A stretch of DNA of 64,000 nucleotides from Vanessa cardui (Eukaryota > Arthropoda > Insecta > Lepidoptera > Nymphalidae): assembly GCF_905220365.1 (NCBI RefSeq), contig NC_061136.1, positions 6,427,702 to 6,491,701 of the forward strand, given 5' to 3'. Numbering within the stretch: the stretch's first letter is position 1; every line of letters begins with the position of its first letter. The notes beneath the pieces were generated by a model, which was given only the letters and a program-made list of their open reading frames with translations, made no database searches and was not told the origin of the DNA. Made by a program: the position numbers and the translations under genes. Shown in pieces: positions 56,260 through 64,000 of this stretch.

Positions 56260-56420
56260 TGACGCAAAACAGAATTGGAACGGAACCGGTTGGTCTCTTT
56301 TTACGGTAAATTGAACTAAAAGGCTTTCAGAAGCAGACGGTACCGGATGTGGCCGACGCCGGTTTTCCGGCTTTAGAAGCACCGGCTTTACATGCAGTTT
56401 TTTCTCTGGCGTTCTCTTAT
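56260..56420. promoter_or_regulatory. CCGG-rich patch with a Grainyhead-like site, candidate only
   Basis: AACCGGTT at 56284-56291 is the palindromic Grainyhead/CP2 consensus. Five CCGG tetramers fall within about 105 bp (ACCGGTT, TACCGGATG, GCCGGTTTT, TCCGGCTTTAG, ACCGGCTTTAC) in DNA that is otherwise AT-rich, and the last two share CCGGCTTTA. It matches no repeat family seen here. A regulatory role is inference. Confidence 0.25.
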
Positions 56421-56424
56421 TTAT

Positions 56425-58520
56425 GGGTCGTTGTATTCATTGAGGGTAATTTTCATTTCGAAATTTATAAAAAGGTTCGTTTAAAAATTTCGTTTAAGTC
56501 CTTTCAACCGATTTAATAGCAATTAGATGGGAATTTTAAAGTGGAAAAACATTTTTTTATTTATTTATATAAGGCTTAATATGATTTTTATGATTAAAGA
56601 CTAGTCATGCCATATTATATATTTTTTTTGTGCTAGTAATTATTATTTATTGACTAACTCATTTCATGTTATTACAAAATACACATTTATAAAAAATGTC
56701 AAAACTTAAGACTTCTAAGTATGACTTATATCTAACATTCCAACATTCGGCTTGATAGTAATATCGATTGAAACAAATTAAAAATTTCGGTCGTTAAATT
56801 ATTAAGCTTTCATTAAATTAAAAAAAAATTGCTATTAGATGTAATTGCCCCTGAAGGAGTCAATTTGGAAATTGATAGCGTCGTTGAACCAGAATCAACC
56901 ACGCTGATTACTTCCTAACGCTAATGGTCCATTTGCGTTAATATAAGTGTCCAATTTCATAATAATTATCCCATAAAAAATGATACTTTCGCTTCTATCA
57001 AAAGCAATGTACATATTAACTACTACGACGAATTGCGCTAATGACTGCACTAGTAGGCATTTGACACTTGAACGATAACGAGTTAATATACCAATACGTG
57101 AATTTAGTGTTTTTAAAGTAACTTTTAACGCGTTAAAACTCTTTGATGCGTTGAAAAACCCGGCCAAGCGTTCAAATCGCTTTCAATTTAGTAGTTAATG
57201 GAACAAAATCGGCATGCGTGAACGCGTTAACCAATATTAAACGTAATTGGTATTTCATATTTAAATTAAATAATACTAGTTACCACCCCCTTCACCCGGG
57301 GGGTGTTCTGATGATAACTGTATAACTTCTACACGTTGACACTTGTGATCAATATATCATGCTGAGGGAATGAGTAGCTAAGACGAAAAAGTCTATGAAA
57401 CCAATAAACTCACTTATATTGTTTTTCTGTAGGTATTGTAATTTTAATTGTATATTTTTTTGCTATCGACTCCAAAACCGGAGGAGATTCTCTATTCGCC
57501 GCTTTTTTTTTAAATGTATTAACAATAATATTTCTACAAAAAAATCATCTTTATAACCATTTACATGGTTAAACTATGACAAAAGCTTATAATAACATAG
57601 TTTATTACATATAAGTATTTAATAACATAGTCATCAAACGAAACACAGATCAAGTACTGGCTATCCTAGCTAGGCTAATTCCAATAACCTGAGTTAAGGA
57701 GAATCCAAAAATAATATTTAAAATTTTATTTTCAGAGGTAAAATTCACATTTATTTTTTAGATTCATAATTTTATCAGAAAATATTTTTATAAACCTCAC
57801 TCGTAGTTAAGCCTTGGATATTAATGGTTTCCACATTTGAAAGATAAAATCAAATTTAAATTCACCATCGAGAGATTTAAAAATTAATACGAATAGCTTT
57901 ATTTATATTTTATGCACATAATATTTAAAAAAAGATATATGTGATCAGCTCTACAGTGCCTTTTCGATAAATTTACTAAAGCTACAGCTATAACGGTACT
58001 TGTGCACTTAAGTCATTTGGTATTTATTTATTTATTTATTTAATAAGTACACTAACAATATACATATTAATTGATGGCTTACACAACATCCAAAAAAAGA
58101 AAAACAACTTCTGATATGTACATCGATTACAAGTGTACATAACATTCATAGTGTATCGTGTCAACATATTTGTTTAAAGTTGAAAATAAAACATATTATA
58201 CAATTTAAAAAAAAAATGACCTATTCTATCGTCGTTTATAAACATAATAACTATAACTAAATAATATAACAGAAAAAAAAGAAAAAAAACAGGAATGTAA
58301 CGCACTATTTAGCTAACAAAAAGTAATCCATGAGCTTTTTTTTAAAAGTAATGAAGCTATCATGAAAGATGTCAATGCCATGTATAACTTTTGTCAATTC
58401 ATTATGTCGAGCACATATGCGCACTATCGGAGCCAGTTTTCCAAGACGAGTTTTCGTGATAGGAATCTATCTCAAGAATTTTGAGTCCGTCCAATATAAT
58501 TCTTTAATTGTAAATGTTTC
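56425..58520. other. Mostly unassigned DNA with a short element D relic
   Basis: At 57466-57515, CGACTCCAAAACCGGAGGAG, ATTCTCTATTCGCCGC and a T-run resemble the CCGACTTC...GGAGGAGG end of element D. A GC hairpin (CACCCCC...GGGGGGTG) lies at 57283-57305. No gene seen. Confidence 0.4.
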
Positions 58521-58527
58521 TATCATT

Positions 58528-58775
58528 TAGCTGCAAATATCCCACTGCTGAGCTATGACTTCCCTATTGACGATAAGCTTTAGAGGTTTCTCCACCATAT
58601 TGCTCCAAAGTGGGCTGATGGATACGTGTTAGATTATCAACCGCTCCTGAAGATATACTCGCGATGTTTTTCTTAATCGCCGTGTGCGAGATAAATTATA
58701 AACACAAATGAAACAAATGAAAAACATTGGTATGAATTTGGAATCACCGATTGAGTTAATTGCGATCTACAATAT
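58528..58775 (-). mobile_element. tRNA-derived SINE family C, diverged
   Basis: AATATCCCACTGCTGAGCTA, TTCTCCACCATATTGCTCCA, GCGATGTTTTTCTTAATCGC and AAATTATAAACACAAATG follow the family; the tRNA head is nearly lost. Confidence 0.65.
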
Positions 58776-58834
58776 AATATATTATATATAGGAACTTTAC
58801 AAAATTGCTAGCTAATCAATGTGCTATATTATTG

Positions 58835-58980
58835 TTGTTTTAAATTTTCGCGATTATTACACATTTAAATAAAACTAGTTATTACGGATTTTAATCGCGT
58901 ATATTAATTATTTTGGACATCCCGACGTTTCGAGCACTTTACAGCGTTTGTGGAACGCTTTAAATGCTATATTATTTCTA
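58835..58980. repeat. Dispersed lepidopteran repeat J
   Basis: TTTAAATTTTCGCGATTATT, AAATAAAACTAGTTATTACG, ATTTTAATCGCGTATATTAA and GACATCCCGACGTTTCGAGC then ACTTTACAGCGTT. I recall this string from several lepidopteran genomes; class unknown. Only one copy in the window. Confidence 0.4.
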
Positions 58981-59542
58981 TACGCTATTAAGGACAGTTT
59001 TAAAAAAAACTATTATGTCATTTATATTAATAAGAATACTCACGATAGGAATAAAATAGTATGTAACTCGAAGTTTAACTCGAATATTTACATAAAAAAA
59101 TACACGACAAAATAAAACTCACTAAACGTATCGGAAGTGAGTTAATGAATTTTATTTCCACCGTTAAAATGAGTTTAACTTAATAATACTAATATTCTTT
59201 AAATTAAACATAGCTAATGATTAAATACGTATCGTATAATAGAAATCTTTTCAACAATGTAAATGTTGACCTAAGGTGTTAAAGCTATAAAATATTGGAC
59301 ACTAAAACCGTCGAAGCACTTAAAGATAATGTATTATCCATAAGCTAGAAAAATGGAAGCATTCACGTACTATGGTGATGCTGCAAGTTCTCGAACGATT
59401 TATCACAAGCCGTAGTCCAACTCGCGCTTCAGAATTAGGAAGCAACGACAAAGACAGGAATTTCTAATTAAACGTATTGTGGTCGATTGTATCGCGAGGA
59501 ATTTTAATAAAATTTACAAATCTGTACTTTACTTAAATATAT

Positions 59543-59617
59543 ATTTGCACTATTTTATAATGATTATTACTATTTTATAATGATTATTACTTATGATCAT
59601 TTTAAAATAGTGCAAAT
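59543..59617. repeat. Tandem duplication plus 22 bp inverted repeat
   Basis: TATTTTATAATGATTATTAC is duplicated exactly in tandem (59551-59570, 59571-59590). The left flank plus first unit (59543-59564) is the reverse complement of 59596-59617 with one mismatch, so alternative hairpins are possible. Confidence 0.8.
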
Positions 59618-59619
59618 AA

Positions 59620-61340
59620 TATGTATTTAGACTCGTATATATTTGGGGTTTTAATTGTTACGAGTACTTTCCTTTAGTTATTTCTAATATGATTTTATTT
59701 TCTTAAATTTTATTTTACTGTAAATGTACCAAATGGTCGTAACCGATAATATTAATTATTAATTTTGAATGTACACAGGTAACATTGGCACATTTTGACA
59801 GAGTAATAAAAAATACTGGGTACCTGTGTAATTTTTTGTTTTCATCCAAATATGGATACATTTTTAATATATTTTTTAATCATTATAAATATTTTTAAAT
59901 TATTATTAATCTCGTATTTTTGGATCTATTTTATGACACGTGCTTATTACATTCGTTTCAAATGTATTTTATGAATGCATAAGTTTTGGTATTTCTTTAT
60001 CGTTATTGTTCTCCCTAAAGTTTAAGTTGTCAGCGGTGATAGAAAACCGAGGAGATGACAAGAACAAACATATACAGGGTTTCAAGTTTACAAGACTACC
60101 ATGATCCTGAAGCATCATCTGCCTACAATTCATTCAGTGAAGTCACTTTAGTCGTTTATTGCCGCGGTCACCGATAATTCCTGCTGACGTCACCCTCGTT
60201 CAGTATATTGAGCCAGCAGATTCCATATCGAAGTGGTAGATCACGACTATGTACATTAGTTACATACTAAGATTAAATAAAACGGGGCTTATACCTACGA
60301 ACGTTGCATTTAATTAGTATTTTATATTTGATTAAATATTTTATTTAACATAGCCTTTGAATACTATTACAATGTTACAATGTATAATAACTAGTGAGTA
60401 ATTTACATACTAGTGAGTATGTAAAATATAGTTCTGAATAGTTTGCTATGTATTATAATTTTCTATTACTTTCATTCTATCTATAGTTCAGTATTATCTG
60501 TTAAGAAAACAACGTAATCTATATGGAACTATTACTTAGAACATAACATAACAATTCTCGTAAAAATATATGAGAGTTCGATGGGCGTAAACACAGCTAC
60601 ATCTGGCGCAAAGCTTCACCTAAAATCGTTGTTTCAAATGTTTGAAAATTCGTTGGAGTTCCACTGTGGAGCTATTTGCGTCACTTTTTATAGTTTACGA
60701 TAGTGCCAAACTTAGATTAGAGATGCCTCTTTAAAGTTTATGCTCAGTACTAGGGATAATGCCGCATCCTGTAGCGTTTGGCACATATCCAGTCAACGAA
60801 AATCGACCTCTTTATGAAGACAGGAAAATGTGTTTATGGCGTTCAAACATCACTGATTCTGTTATATATCTACAGAATGTGTTGTGCAATACGAATGTTT
60901 TGGCAAATAGGATTAGTCCGGTCGAAGCGATAATTCAAAAATTCTCGCAATGGCTACACTAATTTTGAAATATGGTGCTAGAGTTAATAATTGCTGAATT
61001 ATAAGTGAGTAGATTGTAATATGGTTTCGACGTTTCAAGCCGCTTTCAGGAATTGATTTACATTGTGAACGTTACGGCTTGTTTTCAATCGTCGATACTA
61101 TTACTAACGTGCAGATTTAGGTGATTTATCTCCGCGAACCCAGTATCGATTACGATTGTTCTGTCTGATTTTGCAACTGGTAGTTCTACATTGCATACAA
61201 TCTTTTTAATACTTAACCTGCTCGTTGATAATAAAAATAAAATGTATTATATGGATATATTACGTTTAGAATTTATAGAAAAACACTTTCCGATATTTAA
61301 TTTTTTTTTTAAATATTTTATAGGTCTCAGTAATCTTTAC
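59620..61340. other. Unassigned DNA with a small perfect hairpin
   Basis: TTTACATACT (60402-60411) and AGTATGTAAA (60416-60425) pair around AGTG. A 67-codon frame at 60759-60962 has balanced codon use but no recognised domain. A GC-richer patch lies at 61560-61640. Confidence 0.4.
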
Positions 61341-61346
61341 TTCTAA

Positions 61347-61450
61347 ACTAATATTATAAATGTGAAAGTAACTCTGCCTGTCTATCAGTTTCTCTGTCAC
61401 AACCAAACCACTGAACTGAATTTGATGAAATTTGGTACGAACAATTAGTA
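61347..61450 (+). mobile_element. Short non-autonomous element family H, 5' part
   Basis: ACTAATATTATAAATGTGAA, AGTAACTCTGCCTGTCTATC, CCAAACCACTGAACTGAATT and TGATGAAATTTGGTACGA match the 5' part of the common lepidopteran element; the 3' end is absent. Confidence 0.55.
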
Positions 61451-61767
61451 ATTTATAAACAACATTAAAATAATATCAATTAAAATCTCTATATTGTTAA
61501 TTTAATACAAAACAATATAACAGGATCCGACGTTATTACAAAAGAATTGTTATCGAGAATTTTGCGGCGCGCAAGTCACGATTGTATAATTTAGAATCGT
61601 CTCGCCGCCCCCACTGCTGTTCTCTGGGAACGTGACCCGCGTTATAATTCGTAATATGTGCTCAGACATTTAACAACACATGCATAAAACTGTCATTGGC
61701 TACTTTCGAATATCAGGAAAAATAATTGTGAAAATTGATTGTTCGCATAGATTGAATACTGAATGTT

Positions 61768-61880
61768 TTGTCGACCCTCCTCGGTAGAATTTACATTCTG
61801 AAATGGTAGTAGTTATAAATTCATCAAAGTGCTCGCCGGAGCCTACTTTAATGAAGTAAACGTTGATTGATTTTTATAAT
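61768..61880 (+). mobile_element. LINE 3'-end repeat family F, plus copy
   Basis: Plus strand: CCTCCTCGGTAGAATTTACA, AGTGCTCGCCGGAGCCTACT, TTAATGAAGTAAACGTTGAT. Opposite orientation to the other copies; abuts the Helitron at 61.9 kb. Confidence 0.55.
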
Positions 61881-61908
61881 TGATTCAATATTCTCTTTTT
61901 ATGTAAAA

Positions 61909-62178
61909 CTAGCGACCCGCCCCAGCTTCGCACGGTTGCAATACTGATACTAAATATACTTACAAAATTTGTTTTTTTACGATATCACATTAGAAAATTC
62001 TAAAATTATCAGAGTTTATTTACTAAATTGTTAATGTATTTTATACAAAAACCTTCCTTTCAAATCACTATCTAATAAAAAAAAACCACATCAAAATCCG
62101 GTGCGTAGTTTTAAAGATTTTAACATACATAGGGACATGGGAACAGAAAAAGCGACTTTGTTTAATACTATGTGGTGA
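61909..62178 (-). mobile_element. Non-autonomous Helitron
   Basis: Minus-strand copy: CTAG end at 61909-61912, GC hairpin region CGACCCGCCCCAGCTTCGCA, core ACATCAAAATCCGGTGCGTA, and TC start (complement of GA at 62177-62178). Flanking bases fit the A/T target. About 270 bp. Confidence 0.8.
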
Positions 62179-62184
62179 TAACTT

Positions 62185-63420
62185 CAAAAATGTTATGTTT
62201 TAACTACTTTATGTTTGGCTTGACTGAAAAATGAAATAAAAAAACACATCAGAAGCAATATGTATTATCTACTTAGATATATACGAGTACTTACGTCAAT
62301 GTTAACGATGAATATTAATATAGGCTTCTAAATATATCTTCCAACAATCTCTCCATGTTTGTAACTGTTTTTAGTAATGATGACATCGAAACTTTGCAAC
62401 ATCAGAGGTTTTGAAGGTTTTTTAAACTTAATTATACGCGGGTGAAGTTACGAGGTCAGCTAAACAGTTCAGATATATTGTTGTGCCATATACGTTATTT
62501 ATTTTATTTACATGTTATGAATATTATTATAATATCTTTAATAATAAATTATTATTTTTCAATTATAAATTTCATTCTAACAAAATGTTGCCTATAATTT
62601 TACTAATATATTTTTTAATATTAATAATTAAAATAGAAAAAGGTAAACAAAAATTACTTTTGCTTCTTTGTAAGAGTTAAATTATTTAAATAATAAAAAA
62701 AAACCCTAAGTAAAGTAAATGTGAAATCTATTTATAAGATATAATAAGTAGTTCCCTTGAAATGTTTTGCCTCTTTTATAACAAGTAAGTTAATTGTTGA
62801 GCCTCAGCAAAGAGCGGCTTCGGAGAACCGGACATCCGGGCTTGAGATTGCAGCAAAAGTGGCCGCCAGCCGGCCATGTGGAGAGATTCAACTTAGAGGG
62901 ATTTCTATTTAGGATTACGGACTTATAGCCTCAAAGGCTGTTTTTAATTTAATTTTAAAATAACTTGTACTTTTTTATGAGTCAGTTAACTGGATTTCCT
63001 TTACTGAATTAATATTGCAAGTTCATTTCAGCTTGTTAGCTCTTTGAGATAAAATGGAGAATAGAAAACTTATTAAAAAAATTATGATCTTTTAAAGTAA
63101 ATCAATATTTGATAAAAAAAATTTGAATACAAAATATTTATTAGATTGTTTTTTTAGTATTATAATGTAATTCAGAATGTCTAAAATAAATATCCGTATT
63201 TGTTTTTCACATAAACGTTGTGATAAAAGTGCATCTCATATCTCTACTGGAAGATCGACCATTTTACGATACTATCAAAACATTGCGCTGATTATCCCAT
63301 GACTTAGTATGTTGCAATGAGAAAATAAATGCTCAAGGAATTATTTAATTTTAAAAAATATTACCAGCATCAAAAATTGGATCATAGGTGTAATTGGTTT
63401 CGTTTTAATAAATATACTTT
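62185..63420. other. Unassigned AT-rich DNA with one GC-rich patch
   Basis: At about 62808-62890 a compact GC-rich stretch (GAGCGGCTTCGGAGAACCGG, GTGGCCGCCAGCCGGCCATG) stands out. It is not in any repeat family seen here and is not coding. Confidence 0.4.
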
Positions 63421-63427
63421 TAATACA

Positions 63428-63745
63428 TCGATTCTGATGGCCCAGTGATAGAACGCGTGCATCTTAACCGATGATTGCGGGTTCAAATTCAGACAAGCAC
63501 CACTACACATATGTAATTAATTTATTTTTATTATTCATCTCGAGCTCGGCGGTGAAGGAAAACATCGTAAGGAAACCTGCATGTGTCTAATTTTATCAAA
63601 ATTCTGCCACGTGTGCATTCCACCAACCCGCATTGGAACAGTCTGGTGGAATATGTTCCAAACCCTCTCCTTAATGGAAGAGGAGGCTTTATCTCAGCAG
63701 TGGGAAATATACGGGCTGTTACTATACTTTACTTTACATCAATTC
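63428..63745 (+). mobile_element. tRNA-derived SINE family C, best copy
   Basis: Box A TGGCCCAGTGA (63438-63448) and box B GGTTCAAATTC (63480-63490) form the RNA polymerase III head. The body holds CATCTCGAGCTCGGCGGTGA, AGGAAAACATCGTAAGGAAA, CCTGCATGTGTCTAATTTTA, CGTGTGCATTCCACCAACCC, CCAAACCCTCTCCTTAATGG and CAGCAGTGGGAAATATACGG, ending in an ACTTTACTTTAC tail. The tail repeat, not poly(A), suggests mobilisation by a partner LINE with a short-repeat 3' end. Confidence 0.85.
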
Positions 63746-63749
63746 AGCG

Positions 63750-64000
63750 TTTTCTGCGGTAATTTGTCCTTTGTAAGTATAAGACGAATAATTGTGCATC
63801 TGTACAACTGTTGTAAAAAATTATGAGTATTGTTTGTATTAATAAATTAATTCAAGACTTGTTAGTGGCTAAAACTTTGGTTAAAAAGTCAAGGGTTTAA
63901 ATCGAGATAAGTTCTGCTGAATATAGTGTTTGGATTTTAGGACATCAATTTTAAATATGCAGGAATGTTTTACGAGAAATATGTCATTCATTGATGATTT
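63750..64000. other. Unassigned AT-rich DNA
   Basis: Nothing recognised. Confidence 0.5.

Overview
The window looks like insect nuclear DNA, most likely from a butterfly (Lepidoptera, perhaps Nymphalidae). It is strongly AT-rich, has no open reading frame longer than about 135 codons, shows no convincing multi-exon gene, and is filled with dispersed repeats that I recognise as typical of lepidopteran genomes: two tRNA-derived SINE families, a ~290 bp poly(A)-tailed retroposon, CTAG-ended Helitrons, RTE-type and R1-like LINE 3' fragments, and MITEs. The species and family assignment is inference from recalled repeat families, not from a search. I read the window as intergenic or long-intron DNA.

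Layout. 1-1040: the end of a decayed piggyBac element whose transposase (minus strand) has lost its catalytic middle. 1.0-12.5 kb: SINEs, LINE tails, a long TG microsatellite (9.34-9.47 kb) and unassigned AT-rich DNA. 12.67-14.30 kb and 21.49-23.17 kb: two ~1.65 kb copies of one element ('D'), each with a 213-214 bp near-perfect palindrome and the same internal Helitron. 14.66-16.70 kb: a MITE-like element, a hAT-type MITE with an 8 bp target duplication, and a near-complete poly(A) retroposon. 19.8-21.0 kb: a transposon-associated coding fragment and a GC-rich, 5'-truncated R1-like LINE with a 12 bp target duplication. 24.36-24.80 kb: an RTE-type reverse-transcriptase C-terminal pseudogene with an ATG-rich tail. 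26.4-33.5 kb: an isolated repeat with three CCGG boxes, a Helitron interrupted by element D, another Helitron, and several SINE/LINE tails. 33.5-47 kb: mostly unassigned, with SINEs and pairs of low-copy dispersed repeats; 44.3-45.8 kb is richer in GC and is the best place to look for a hidden exon. 47.2-54.6 kb: dense retroposons including one SINE split by another. 54.6-64 kb: sparse, with a CCGG-rich patch at 56.3 kb, hairpins, a Helitron and a terminal SINE.

Nothing here reads as a working gene or an operon-like system. The most interesting signal is in the D elements: the two palindrome arms within each copy agree with each other at every position where the two copies differ, so mutations appear to have been copied from arm to arm after the copies separated. 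Other notable items are reciprocal nesting of Helitron and D, and a repeat conserved as three CCGG boxes at an exact 23 bp period.

Limits: repeat boundaries are by eye, usually good to about 10-20 bp. Family letters (A-O) are local labels. No database search was possible.
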